Notes: generated by a model not told the origin, from the sequence alone. 64,000 bases of DNA from Paragonimus skrjabini miyazakii (GCA_014338405.1 JTDE01000206.1:232370-296369), one strand, 5' to 3'. Shown: positions 22,053 through 33,467, counted from the first letter of the stretch. Translations and numbers: made by a program.

Positions 22053-23999
22053 CTGCTAAGGCCAACATACATATAACAACTCTACAAAACAGACTGTAAA
22101 GTATCAATACATAAGTAATTAAGTAAGTCACTTTAATTGAACAAATTCTCAGAGGATTGAAATTAACGATCGGCAGCATGTTTTCCAGTTAAATTAAAAA
22201 TATGCGATTGTCCATTGTAAATGCTTTTGAAGGAGTGTTAACATAATTGACTGGACCAACACATTCCGCATATTTGCAATCTTGACTCAGTAGATTTATT
22301 CTCATATCTTTGAAATCTGCTACACAACACATTTCTATCACAATTAGATCTACAGGCTTCTACCATTTTGTTGATGAGAACCGCAGTCGTTATCTAGGTA
22401 TTCAACAGAAGTAGCAAGAGCATATATATCATTTCAATGCATTCTCGGTTGGTTCGAAATCTGCGGAGACTGTGTCTAGCAATCTCTGAACTCGCTATTA
22501 TTTCCTGTTAAGATGATTGCAGTATCTTATATTTTGCATGGAATAGTGTAAACAAAAAGTGGACTAAATGAATTTAACTTATCTGGGGAGTAGGCTAAGT
22601 GGACGCGTTTTCTGACCAAAAGGATTAGATGCGGATTCGCTTAGCACTGTCCACATATTAGTTAGAATTACCTGTAAACTGGTGGCTTGTGACAGAGTTA
22701 GTCAGGGAGAAACTAGCTTACATCAGCTTCCACAATGCTTGACATACCGGAGCGATAGGTTTTGCAGTGCAGTCAACTTAAGCCATGATTTACACTAATA
22801 GAAAAGTCACTAAGAGTGACAGAAAGGTCATTACATATAACGGTCCATTGTGCTCCTTTACCTAACAATGTGTTGCACTGACTTGGTTGGAATATGTGGA
22901 CTATCTTGATGTCCTGAAAGATTTCAACTGAAACCTATGAGTTAACGGAACTGGCTATTTGTAAGATCATAACTTAAGCCACAATATGTTTGTTACTAAA
23001 TTAAGAACCAAATATGGTTTAGGTTTATGCTATGAAAAATCGTCGTACACAGCTGATAAAACGATCAGGCTGACTGAGTTTTTAGTACAGCCCAATATCG
23101 AGAGCCCTATTATGTGAATCCAATTGCAAGAGATCCTGTGAACCGTTTTCATGTTCTCATTGACTATCCATAGGATGTCAGCACATCGGCTGTGAATACT
23201 CTAAGTTGATTCTAAATTCATTAACAACGCTTGAAGTGATATATCTGTCAGTTGGGGTGTTACCGGAAGACTGAACGCGTTTTTTTACTCAGTTGATAAT
23301 AGGTCGCAAGGTTACTGTGCTATTCAAAAATGCTTGTTGTCATCTGTCTGAAAGGTACCACAATTCTAAAAACTGGGCAACTTTGTCACCAACAGTCCAC
23401 TCCTCAATATTTTACTATTTACAATGAGTAACGGACACTAATGACCAATGAAAGTTGTTGACATGATCGATGAGGCTGTTGCTGTTAGACTCCGACGGTC
23501 TGTTTTATGATAACATTTTGATTCGAGTCAACGTTCCTATTCTTGTCCTTCCTTCACCCAATCTAACATGCATAAAATTCAAAGGCATACGTGGAGTTAT
23601 TATGCAACATTTCGAGGATCGGCATTCATTTCCCACTGCATGTCACGTTGGAGTTAAAGTCGAAGGTCGTGAATTTAATGGTTTAATTCGATTTCTGTAG
23701 CTCGGGCAGTGTCATTCTGCTGTCAGCACTCGAAACCACAGGATTAACTTCGTGCGTTTCTGCTCGGTTGTTATTCAAACAACAATCATCTAAAAAACTG
23801 TATTCGATAATTCCTTATCAAATCATTGCAGTAATGTATGTTTAACAAAATCAAATCAATAATAAGAAAACTACCACTGATCCATATATTCACTATAAAA
23901 TTGAAAACAAACGGGTTGAATCACTCAAACGACAAACCACTGATGTCTGTGATGAATAGTTTAGAGATCCGTTCACAGCTTGGTCACAGAGGTCTGGAC
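22053..23999. other. No gene recognised
   Basis: An ATG frame of 76 codons at 23470-23700 (plus) has no known motif and no clear splice context. No shared repeats. Confidence 0.35.
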
Positions 24000-24725
24000 T
24001 CACTTCCATGATGTAACCTTTGGGCACAACAACTACAAGGTTTCTAAGAACTTCTTTTGAAAGCAAGGAAACTGATTGCGTAATCGAATAGCAATCGATT
24101 CCCTAGTGGCTAGCATTCATTGTCTGGCCAGCTTCAAGTAGTTGCCCGGATTTTTGTAAACTGTGTAAAAGGTCTGCGCAGGATCAACGCAATTGTCGAC
24201 ATTGGCAGGATGTGCAACAACTGAGCTGTTAGTGTACCTGGTCAAATTGGTCCCGAGTCAGACGGGATGGTGTTTTTTATTCGGTTGAACAAACGCTAGA
24301 TCATCCGACCTACATGTTCCACTACACAACGGTAGCAGAAAGAGTACACAAGCATGGATTGATCAGAGAAGAACAGTTTGTGTTTCAGACTCAAAGTAAT
24401 TAAAGGCGAAGTAGTGAACCAGCTCCGTAATGTTGCTGACGGAAGGGTAGGTCTATTGGGTCTGATGTATTTGATGGTTCATTCTTTCTGTCACGATGTC
24501 ACTCTTGGATGGTAGACGGATGAATGTGGCTTTCTTTGTTACGTGAACTGATAGGTCCGGGTTATAAAGCGATCGGGATAGCCGTTTTCTTTTAGCACAT
24601 CAGCTTTCCTTTTCAATTCTTGTCCTGCTGTCTCTGTATTGATCTGATGAAGAACTATCGGAAACAAGTGAGTGTCACTTTTGTCTTCTCTGACCCAACG
24701 AATATCTTCACGAAAGATCATCTCT
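24000..24725 (-). pseudogene. Penelope-like element fragment (PLE-B), thumb to GIY-YIG
   Basis: Minus strand from 24720: TAGQELKRKADVLKENGYPD then RFITR (end of the RT thumb), KKATFIRLPSKSDIVTERMN (the KK..F.RLP.KGD connector), TLRSWFTTSPLITLSLKHKL then FFSDQSMLVYSFC, then HVGRMI (for YIGRT) and LFNRIKNTIPS, and SSVVAHPANVDNCVDPAQTF with YTVYKNPGNYLKLARQ, the usual end of the GIY-YIG protein. The tyrosine and threonine of YIGRT are replaced and several frame changes and stops occur, so it is dead. Upstream RT parts are absent (5' truncated). The order and spacing are as in the family, which makes identification firm despite the decay. Confidence 0.8.
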
Positions 24726-25205
24726 TACAATGGTGCTTACGATACTAAAAAAGTGGTTTGAAATGTCAATGGAGCCTAGATTATCCAGACACGTGAGGGC
24801 ACAACCCAAGTAACGTCTCGGGTAAGGGATGTGAATCTGAATGGACACAGTCTCAAATGTCGCGGAAACACAGCATGTCTTATGGCGAATTTGCACATGA
24901 AAATTAACCTCGGAGCGAAACATTTGTCAGTGATAGCTGCAGATCTAGAAAACGTTATTTCTTGCCAGACGGTTTTCTGGCGTGTCTTTTCATACTTTCC
25001 GCCGATCATTTTGATGCTCCATTTCGGACAGCTGTCTAGCAATTTACGAGTGGCTTCGGCGAATTTGTTATCTTTCCTATAGTGTTCATCGTCTAGGCAC
25101 TAATTAAATAAAACTAACCGGAAAAACAGAAAAGAATACATTTGTAGGTAGAATACACAATGCATACCAGTTTACTCTGTGGACATAAAAAGAATGAAAA
25201 CACAC
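24726..25205. other. No gene recognised
   Basis: Overlapping short frames on both strands. The minus strand could hold more decayed Penelope RT sequence, but no motif was found. Confidence 0.35.
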
Positions 25206-25447
25206 CTGTTCAAGCCAGTTTGAGAGTGAACTAACTGAGAAAATGAATATCAAAAACTTAGTTAACCAGCCATCCTTCCATTCAACTAAATAGTCTTCTT
25301 CACCCAGTATCATATGCAAGATACGGACCGCGACACATCGTCGTCTGTGTATATACATTGAAGCACTCGTGTGCGCCCAGTTGTTCTCTTCATTTAAAAG
25401 ATTGTTTACACACATGATGGGAACGTAGGTAGATTTTATATATTTGA
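25206..25447 (-). CDS. Candidate exon with a faint chromodomain-like stretch
   Basis: Minus-strand 242-nt segment between an acceptor (gtaaaatatttcag|TC at 25449-25448) and a donor (CTTGAACAG|gtgtgt). All 80 codons are open: YIKSTYVPIMCVNNLLNEEN early, then RILHMILGEEDYLVEWKDGW. The EDYLVEWKDGW piece resembles the YLV.WKGW strand of chromodomains, but the aromatic cage residues and the following W-E-P are not seen, so the resemblance may be accidental. No partner exon was found. Confidence 0.2.
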
Positions 25448-28263
25448 CTGAAATATTTTACAAGTTGATGTGTCTTAGTTGACCTGTTTGAGTTAAACCA
25501 CTCAACTACATCAACACTTGTTTTTTTTTTGAAACCGTCTGACATTCAAGTAGACGGAATTGCGAAAACGGGCAGTTTACGATGGATGGGTCTATTAATC
25601 TTAAACTAACTGGTTACACTGATGGCCGATTATGTAAACCTATCGCCAACTGCTAAAAATGACCCCAATTCCATCGGTACCTAAAATTATCGCAGATCAT
25701 GGAGATCATGAGGGCAGATGGGTGAGTTTTAGTTCAGTATGAGTATGTCGATGCTTTCTATTTGACTCCCCCTAGGTTATTTCAACTTGACAGGCGATGT
25801 TATTTAGCAGAATGACAAGGCACCTGCAACCTAAATAACCTATACAAAAAACAATCCAACGAAAACTATTCAGCTCATTATAATTGGCGAGTAAATTACA
25901 CAGGGATCTACGACAAATTTAAAAACTGCTATTGTGTTGTGTTGCAATTAATGATTCGGCTGCATTGAGACGATTTTTAAATCTTCCGTTACTTTTCACC
26001 CGTTCTATAATTGACCAGAGTCACAACATTATTAGGTACTGGTCAATGATGAATTTCGTATCAAGGAATGTGTTCCCTATTTCTAGACATGGTGGACATT
26101 TTTAGGTGTAGATATGTCAAACTAAACGTTTCCTCCCATCTCTTACAAAAGATCGATCGGAAACCTATTTGTTTGACATTTTAATGGAGTATGCGTATGA
26201 ACCGTAAACACACGTATATTCTCTTATGAGTCATAGATACTCCCACTCTATGTCGATATTGACAGATGCCAGGGCGGGTCTGCCATTGTTGTTTGTAATA
26301 CGCTGTTTGCTGGGACACTACAAAAATTATCTAAATTTCTGGGAGGTCCACAGCGTAATAGAGGTTATATCCACATGCACATATGAGTTCAACTCAACAG
26401 CTAAACCCCAGCCGATTTTGTTTCCAAGTAGCGCCCACCAAATTCAGGGTTTTGGTGTATGGCGTTTTAAAAAAAACCTTTTCGTTATAAAGTTTACGTT
26501 ACGTCAAAAACGGCTTAATATGCACTAGAAAGTCCGATAGGAAAATTTGTAAGTAAAAATAATAAACTCCACGGTGTAACAAATACATGAACGTTTCATA
26601 ATTTTGATAGGTGAGTTTTTAGTAAAACCATCCAGGCAATTCAATCCAAAAAAGCTTGCCTAACGCATTTTCAGATAGCGATTGGTTATCTGGGTAATTT
26701 TCATGAATGATGTGTTAACTGCAAGACATTTGTACACAATCCATCTTTCGCGGAAGACAAAAATTCACATTGTCTGACAGTTCGAGACATCGTTTTTTAC
26801 CTCTCATCTCTTCTCTCCATCCCATCAGCCCATAAGTGAGACAGTCAATGGGACTGATCAGATATCGCGGTTTGAAATAAATTGTCTCACTGACTATTAT
26901 ATTTGGATTTGTGTAACATAAATCTCTGTAGTTATGTGTCTGGTTTAACGCCCAAAGTGAAAACTATTTCATTACTCCTGTCGTCTCAGGTGCATTAGAC
27001 GTATCTGACCGCACTCGAGACAATTTCCGACTGGATGTAATTGTAATCGCGTCAAATTCGCTGAAAACCCGTTCAACAACAAACATTGTGGAAAATTCTG
27101 TCGGCTGCGAACTAGCTGATGGTGACTGCCCACAAAATCTGATATGAAACTGTCACTATACACGGTGATAAAAATACGCTGGAAAGCAAACGATCACTTA
27201 CGTAATTAATTGTGAGAAAATGTCTGGTTAACGTTTATTCTGGACTGAATTTGACAAAATTGGCAATTGTGTTATGTTCTGTATAATCTTAAGGATGACC
27301 AGAATGACTCCTACGAGTCATTACAACGGTTTTTACGGCAGACAAGGTCTTTCTTTTAGTTGGAGACAAAAACCTCTTTTAGACTCACGAATAACTCACT
27401 TCCCATAGTCAATCCGTTAATCCGCACATGTCATCACAAAATATCACATTGTGCGAACAAAGTTTGAAAAGACGTTTTAACCTTTTCGCGTTGGTAGGAA
27501 AACAAGCATTGTGGTCGTTTGTATAACCCCATATTTGACCGACTGCCTCATTTGGTGAAATTTTTATAAACGAAACTGTAATCTTTGGTTTACATTTTGC
27601 TGACAGTTTGATTTCTTGACAACGTTTCATTGGGATTCACGAGAAATCTCTGTATGCTGGCAAACGTTGCCATTTCTTCCGTTACCCAATAAACAATTTT
27701 ATTGACGTATCACGTAGTTTGTCCAAAACAGATTCATTCCACTGCAAGTGTTCGGTATCAACATTGAATGAACTGAGAGCCGATCGCGCAGTAAAGTAAC
27801 CCGTGTCGTTACAAAATGAGACAAACGATGGAAAATGCTGGGTGAACCGAAGCGATAATGTACGGAACGCATAACAACGTTGCCTATTAGGCAACCTGGC
27901 AAAACGCAGACTATTAGGTTGAAGTGACCGGAACAGTTTAAGGGGTTTAACCAACCATTGTTTTTCTTGGAAGTTGTTTTAACAGGAAGCTCTGCTTCCG
28001 CTTTTGCAAAGAGTTAACCGTCAATCACCACCAATTGGTTTGATAATCAAACTCTTATTCTTTCACAATGAGTTCAAATTTCTGTGTTGTGGCATACGTG
28101 CCCGTTTGTTTTTATGATACTTTCCAAAACATTCTTATAAGTTATCCAGTCCTCATTTTTTTCAGGAATTTTATTCTAAGTAAGCACTTTTGAAGATGCA
28201 GTCGAACGGCTATCTCTGGCTCCAAACTATTGGCTTCCATCATTGACAGCCACTCTGTTTTAT
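25448..28263. other. No firm gene
   Basis: Open frames of 60-100 codons occur on both strands (ATG frame 26226-26528 plus; minus-strand frames at 26972-27163, 27409-27630 and 27682-27954). The last has a possible acceptor and a GT donor at its end. None has a known motif, and their number fits chance. Confidence 0.35.
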
Positions 28264-28455
28264 TATTAATAAGTAGTTTGACAGATTTATGATTTTAGAT
28301 GAGATCCTATTGTGAAAAGTCGGGGCTTCTGCTGGATTCGAACCAGCGACAGAAACATCATGCCTCAACGCGGCAAGCGATCTACAAGCTGAACTACGAA
28401 GTCACGCCAGGAGCTCGGAACTTTCACATTTGGACTCGATTAACCACCCGTTCCA
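28264..28455 (-). repeat. tRNA-derived SINE-B copy
   Basis: Minus-strand tRNA-like unit: A box (tagttcagcttgtagatcgc), B box (tggttcgaatccagc), then a tail (caaactacttattaat) that matches the copy at 40.3 kb. Together with the copies at 17.9 and 40.3 kb it defines a second SINE family without a hammerhead. Confidence 0.7.
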
Positions 28456-29251
28456 CTGTCTCATATGGAATCCACCAAATGATCTAGGGGATGTACTGCC
28501 CCGGCAGGATTTCTCAACCAGTTCACGTTGGAATCCACCAACGCCACTGTTGAACATAGGATTTGTATTACTAGTAACTATAGAATAGTTATAGAGTAGT
28601 TAGTTTTACCACTGTTTATTCGGCTGCGCCAATAGTGCGCACATTCATTTTGAATTCATTCGATTCTTGTCGATAAATCGATCGATTGAACGGTTGTTGA
28701 TGTGTGCTACTCCCCAAGCTTGTTTGTATCACTGAAGCACAACTGTTGTGAAGTATTACTTTTCTGTGTCTCTAGACTGGTAGTGTACACGAAACAAAGC
28801 ACAAAAATGGCAGTAAGACACGCAGTACGATCTTACTGTTATAAATTAAATGCTAGTTCGGCAGCATTAAAGTTCAGTTGGCTTTTTCAGTTAGTTCGTT
28901 CTTCAAACAACATGTATCGTCTGAGTTTGAGGAAGTAAGAAACATTATTAATTCCGTGAGGTTAACTCTGCGTATACCATGTACTTCAGAGTGAAGGGGG
29001 TCGAACAGCATTCATATATGAATATCACTCTAGAGAATAGTAGCAATCATGCCCTTTGATGCCGCTAAAATTCTATGAACATATTAAATGAGCCTCCCGG
29101 AAGTCTGGTCTTCAATGCGTACGTCCTAACAAAACACATTGAGGTAGGGTCGTATCACTGGGCTACCAATAGAAGTGTGTTCCCCAAAGCCCTCCATGTC
29201 ATACATTAGGTATGTTGGACACATTTTTGAAAACCTGCCTCAAAATCTGAA
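28456..29251. other. No gene recognised
   Basis: An ATG frame at 28702-28938 (plus) of 78 codons has no known motif. Confidence 0.35.
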
Positions 29252-29479
29252 ATGAAATTCAACAAATATACAGATAGATGTCAACCAAATTTCATAGTCC
29301 TCTTGTTTCGTTCGTGCTTGGAAAAGCTAGGAAGCCATCAGTTAGGCTTTTTACGAACTAATGTGAATATAGATGACCAAAGCAGCTGGGCATTTGGACA
29401 GTCGAGATCTACATGGTGGTCAAATTTCATACTGCTTACAGCTCTCGAATCAGCAGTTTTGATAAACGTTCGGATAAAG
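29252..29479 (+). CDS. Candidate exon ending at a strong donor
   Basis: An ATG frame of 76 codons ends exactly at CGGATAAAG|gtaagtact, a near-perfect donor (29480). An internal acceptor (ccaaatttcatag) near 29297 would give a shorter exon. Sequence includes EKLGSHQLGFLRTNVNIDDQ and STWWSNFILLTALESAVLIN. The end is hydrophobic. Not recognised. Confidence 0.2.
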
Positions 29480-30171
29480 GTAAGTACTGATGACGATATC
29501 TGACCTAAAAAACAAGTGTTCGGTACTCCACTTCAAAAGGAGTTGATAGGGAATTTCTACTAGGTTGTGAAACCTATGTTCAGCAGTGAGTGAGGACCAA
29601 CTTAAAATTCGAGTTTTTGGAAACACTCAATGAATTCATCAGTAAACCACACCCCTATATGGTCGCTTAAAGTGATTACGTCACAATTGTCAATATAATA
29701 ACGTTCCGACGGAGACAGGAAGTTTTATGAAAAAACAGGCCCCACTGTATACTATTTGGTTGTACAGATTAAGTCATTCGATATATTACTACGGAAGTTA
29801 ATTCCTATGAATGTGTGATCATAAACAGGCCGTGCGAATCAAAATATACCAGTCTACCTTCTGCGTTCAGAAGACCCAGAGACAATCATTGTCGGTCCCC
29901 TAGGGCTGACACTGATCTTCTCTATAGATACTTCTAACTACATGCTGACTGAATGTGACTGTTTCTTGCAAACAAAGACGCAAACAGACAAACTGTTTAC
30001 ACGTCGTATTGATCGTATGCTTAACATGTTGATATTTTTGCAAGTTCCTAATGCCACGGTCCTCGCTTGACAGAAAATCAAAATTTATTGCTCGTTTTAC
30101 ATTCCCACGTGCACAGTTGTTGATCTTGTCATCATTTTGTTTGCCGAAGTATACGCTGCCAGTAAATAGTC
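29480..30171. other. No gene recognised
   Basis: Short open frames only. Confidence 0.4.
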
Positions 30172-30458
30172 TAACGTGCAGTCGAAACCAACAAGTGTGC
30201 ACGGGTTGAATTTAAATTTCGTAACAGAGCGTGCTGCTGTAGTGTCGGCACCGTTTTAATTTTTGTCTGTGTAAGTCGTGTACACGATCTACTGAACCTT
30301 TGGCTCATGCTTGTTTGTGTTGTTTCTTTTTACAGGACTGTTATTGGAACCCTCTACTTCGGATGAACAATGTACTCCCGGTGTCCACATGTCGCCTTAA
30401 AGTTGGTCCATAAGTGTAACAGAAAGTCAGAGTAAAAACGACCGGCTTGTATGTTACA
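30172..30458 (+). repeat. Left copy of an unknown 286-bp exon-intron-exon-like unit
   Basis: Matches the reverse complement of 32316-32600 over its whole length, with roughly three quarters of bases identical by eye. Inside is a donor (CTGT|gtaagtcg at 30271), a 65-bp intron-like stretch with pyrimidine tract (tgtttctttttacag), and a 74-nt segment 30336-30409. The frame RACCCSVGTVLIFVC then DCYWNPLLRMNNVLPVS is open across the putative splice. The donor after the 74-nt segment has decayed (GGTCC|ataagt). Origin unknown: duplicated gene fragment or an undescribed element. Confidence 0.6.
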
Positions 30459-31340
30459 ATAGCGATCAGCACTACAAAGGAACATCATATTCAGAACAAC
30501 TGACTTAAAATCTTACAACCACAAATAACCGAAAACTGGCGTCCGGAAAAAATTGTTGGTTTCAGTTTCAGCTGTCTTTTTAACCAGACCTCATAAAGAC
30601 AAGTGATGAATAAACTAGTTTTGGAAAGGAGGTGACAAATGAACCGCATTGAAAAACATCAAATTTTATGCAATGGTTTCTTGAAATGATAAAAAAAGTT
30701 CATATTCGAATACTTTTACTGCTAGCTGAAGACCGTTTTTGAATATATTCTCCTATACATAAGGATTTCTTCGATTTCTTTCTTATGGGATTTAAGTGAA
30801 AAATTCGGTTTAATTATTTTGGAAATTGGCGCATTGCTAGAACATTATTTGTAGTAAGTGAAGTTCGAGCCCACAGTTTCGTGGTTAGGGGCAATTGTAT
30901 TCTAACTGGGGCAGCGTTTATGTCAAAACTAGCTCATTTAAATTTATTGCTTATAATTATTTCACACCCGTTACTACGGTCCTATCTATGTTCGATCAGC
31001 AGTTTGGTCGTTCATGTCAATTACTTACACGAACTGATAACAATCTGGATTAACGATTAGGCGCGTGCTATAAAAATAGTAGAGCTTGTCTCATCAACAA
31101 TCCTCACCCTACACATAACACGCGTTCAGTTGTTTAAATCTATTGGTTGCGCGAAGAAACGAACATGACCATCAAAAAAGAGGGTGGTGTGCAAGCAAGT
31201 GGATGCACAAATCAAACTACAAACAGGGGAATTGAACGTCTTGCAGTCAATCAACACACATTCTGATTTATATCGGGGGATTAAAAACAAGAGTAATGCA
31301 GATAAATATGGGAAATAGGGAGAGTAACAACAATTAGATA
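30459..31340. other. No gene recognised
   Basis: No coding or repeat signal seen between the left unknown unit and the SINE-A copy. Confidence 0.4.
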
Positions 31341-31351
31341 ATAAAGAAATT
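31341..31351. repeat. Target-site duplication, left (ATAAAGAAATT)
   Basis: Exact 11-bp match to 31630-31640 on the other side of the SINE-A copy. Confidence 0.75.
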
Positions 31352-31629
31352 TTCAAGTTGAACATCACCCACAATTGATCGCAGCTGTCGCATCCCCATA
31401 GACTTTCCAGTCGGCCCCTTTCGAAAAGCAGAAACACTAGACTCGAGTTTCGCTCTCATTAGAGCTCGTCAGTAGTGCATATCATCGCCACTGCCGGGAC
31501 TTGAACCACGGCCACGCTGTTCATGAGGCAACCGTGTTGAACACTACGCCATTGACCTCACGTTAGGCACGACCGAATTATCATATATGAACACTCAACC
31601 ACTTTCGCTTGTGAGTAATGAGAGTAATG
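31352..31629 (-). repeat. SINE-A copy with target-site duplication and intact hammerhead core
   Basis: A 278-bp minus-strand SINE bounded by the 11-bp direct repeat ATAAAGAAATT. In its own orientation: 5' start (cgcttgtgagtaatg complement), A box (tggcgtagtgttcaacacgg), B box (gtggttcaagtcccg), hammerhead, 3' block (ggggccgactggaaagtc) and end (gtgatgttcaacttgaaaa). tRNA-derived SINEs are transcribed by RNA polymerase III from these boxes and copied by a partner's reverse transcriptase. The target duplication shows that this copy arrived by retrotransposition as the short form, without the 5' extension or inverted arm seen elsewhere. Confidence 0.88.
31434..31478 (-). ncRNA. Type I hammerhead ribozyme in SINE-A
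   Basis: In minus orientation: helix I GCACTA (31478-31473) pairs with TAGTGT (31439-31434; one G-U); CTGACGA core (31472-31466); helix II GCTCT (31465-31461), loop AATG, AGAGC (31456-31452); GAAA (31451-31448); minimal helix III AC/GT with loop TCGA; cleavage triplet GTC ending at 31440. Every universally conserved core base of the hammerhead is present. Hammerheads in tRNA-like SINEs are known from schistosomes (Sm-alpha). Self-cleavage after 31440 is predicted. Other copies in the window show the same fold with one or more core changes. Confidence 0.85.
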
Positions 31630-31640
31630 ATAAAGAAATT
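31630..31640. repeat. Target-site duplication, right (ATAAAGAAATT)
   Basis: Exact copy of 31341-31351. Confidence 0.75.
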
Positions 31641-31734
31641 AAAAGAAAAGAATGAAATTCTAAATTGTTTCCTGTATGCTAGGTGTTACTGCAAACAAGT
31701 AATGTGGCGATTTGATCAACCAAAAGCTACCTGA

Positions 31735-31860
31735 CTGTGAAAAATCTGAAAATTTAAACCACTCACAAAAAAAGTGTTGTTCTATCTAACACGTGCTCTA
31801 CCAGCTGAGTGAAGAAACTACGACGACAACTTGAAAGTTAGGATCAGCACCTCATTTCCG
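31735..31860 (-). repeat. tRNA-like fragment, possibly SINE-B
   Basis: Reverse complement gives a clear A box (actcagctggtagagcacg) and a decayed B box (gtggtttaaattttc), followed by the SINE-B-like agatttttcacag. No acceptor stem can be built, so it is not a working tRNA gene. Confidence 0.45.
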
Positions 31861-32315
31861 TACCGTCTGGCCAAATGTACAAAGTTCCTCAGGTCAGCCA
31901 GGACAGAACCATATTGATTACTGTCTTATTCCGGGCTTATAAAAGTAGTTTCTTGACTGCATGGTAAGTGCCTGAGGACATGTTGCAGCTCACTTGCACA
32001 GATCCATAAAAACGAAACCTTAGTTGTTTATGTTTTGCAGTCAGCTTTGTGCAAGTGTTGCGCTGTCAAATTGTTGATTGGTTCACTTTTGCTATTCAAG
32101 GGGGATTTCTTGACATAATTAGGAATTTGAGTACGTAGCGTCGCCTACGCATGCTACTTTATGTGTCCAGGTAAGTTTGTGATAGATGCTTGATTGAGCA
32201 CATATTGACAGAATCTTTCCTTATGGTTTTAGTTATGCGTGCTTTCGAGTGTTGACGTTGTTATTCTTCTCCTAAATAATATTACAGCATCAGACGTAAG
32301 AAGTAGATTTCCTCA
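31861..32315. other. No gene recognised
   Basis: No signal seen. Confidence 0.4.
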
Positions 32316-32600
32316 TGTAACATGCAAGCCGGCTGTTTACCGCTCTGGTTGTCCGTTACACTTACGGACCAACTTTGGGGCAATGTGGAGACACCGAGGG
32401 GACACCGTTCATCCGAATTACGAGGTTCCAGTAACAGCCCTGTAAAAGGAAACACAAGAACAAGCATGAGCCAGAGGTCCCGTAAGTCGTGCACACGACT
32501 TACACAGGCGAAAACTAAAACGGTGCGGACAACACAGCAGCACGCTCAGTCACCAATTTAACTTCAACTCGTGAGCGCCTGGTGGTTTCGGTCGCACATT
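32316..32600 (-). repeat. Right copy of the unknown 286-bp exon-intron-exon-like unit
   Basis: Inverted relative to 30172-30458. In minus orientation: donor CTGT|gtaagtcg (gtaagt = 32503-32498), a 64-bp intron-like stretch ending tgtttccttttacag, a 74-nt segment (32439-32366), and a second donor GGTCC|gtaagtg. The 74-nt segment reads GCYWNLVIRMNGVPSVS in the same frame as the left copy's DCYWNPLLRMNNVLPVS. The intron-like part holds a near palindrome (TAAGTCGTG ... CACGACTTA). A stop precedes ACCC in this copy, so it may be the more decayed one in its first part. Confidence 0.6.
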
Positions 32601-32983
32601 ACACTTACATTGATTCGCAGTTTAGTGATCAAAAAGCTGATAGAACGTTAACTGGTTTTCAGTTTTGGCGAATGAAACGAAAGATATTTTGAGTTGAAAT
32701 ATGCCGAGTAAAATTGAGAACTTCGAACAAATACCACGAGACTTGCATGAATCTGTGTTTTGTATGATTGTGACAAAACTTTTTAGCTGCGGTAAATGAC
32801 TAGTCCAAGCTTTCACTTGTTTGATATGCCTGTATTGCGGAAGTCACCCTCAGACTTACTGAATACAGGCCTCCAAACAGGTAACTAGCTGCCATACATC
32901 TATTTCACTAGTAAGCTTATTATTAGAGATAAACCGAATCCCTATAGAAAGGCAGATTGCTGACATACAAATTTCTTCGTAAA
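32601..32983. other. No gene recognised
   Basis: No signal seen. Confidence 0.4.
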
Positions 32984-33028
32984 CCTTTCAGTGCTCTTTT
33001 ATGGCCTTTTGTTAATGAGGCACTACCT
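32984..33028 (+). repeat. Direct repeat, left copy (45 bp)
   Basis: cctttcagtgctct..tatgg.cttttgttaat.aggcactacct matches 36402-36446 at 41 of 45 positions. It brackets the PLE/R2 cluster. Confidence 0.75.
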
Positions 33029-33234
33029 TTATCGTTTATTTTGAAGAGCAATATACACAGCTTCGTTCAATGGAAGAACAAACGGTGACACCAAAATTAA
33101 GTAACAGATATTCGGAAAATAGTGAATGTGAAAACAAGCTGTCTGTCAAATGTAAGACGCTGCATAGTTAGCAACATTGAACAGCTGACAAGTCTTCTCA
33201 CAAGAATAGCATGCGTTAATGGGACAGTCATCCA
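33029..33234. other. No clear match; possible 5' continuation of the PLE fragment
   Basis: Lies immediately before the recognisable GIY-YIG frame. No motif was seen. Confidence 0.35.
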
Positions 33235-33467
33235 TTGAAAAGTTATATGTGGCCTATATACTGGACAGCTTTCGACGTCTATAATGGCAGAATAGATCGG
33301 TGCCTACGACAAAGAATGGCTGAACATATGCCCAAGTGGTTGGTGCGCGCCATGACGCAACAGGCAATGGCAACAGAACGAGTGAGACAAAATCCGAACT
33401 CATCCATAGCAAAGCACATCATGGAAACAGGTCACGTTGTTGACCCCGCCAATTCGTTTCATGTGTT
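33235..33467 (+). pseudogene. Penelope-like element fragment, GIY-YIG domain
   Basis: An open frame up to the gap contains DVYNGRIDRCLRQRMAEHMP then KWL, and NSSIAKHIMETGHVVDPANS. This matches the GIY-YIG nuclease of the IGRTDR-type Penelope-like elements (compare CIGRTDRCM at 11.2 kb), with YIGRTDR changed to YNGRIDR. The domain normally cuts target DNA for insertion. The RT part upstream is missing and the downstream part is in the 595-N gap, so its end and its junction with the R2-type element cannot be seen. Confidence 0.75.

Noticed and set aside
28320..28410. Possible tRNA gene (good A and B boxes, minus strand)
   Set aside because: The acceptor stem does not close, and the same sequence with shared flanks occurs at 17.9 and 40.3 kb, so it is a SINE head.
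30240..30420. Spliced-leader RNA gene (donor gtaagt after a short exon)
   Set aside because: No Sm-binding site or conserved fluke leader sequence is present, and the downstream acceptor and exon fit cis-splicing better.
31126..31437. Minus-strand open frame of 103 codons
   Set aside because: Its 5' part overlaps the 3' end of the SINE-A copy, and no motif is present.
30172..32600. Terminal inverted repeats of a DNA transposon
   Set aside because: There is no transposase between the arms, no target duplication at the outer ends, and the arms contain splice-like signals and a shared reading frame. Two inverted copies of one unit explain it better.
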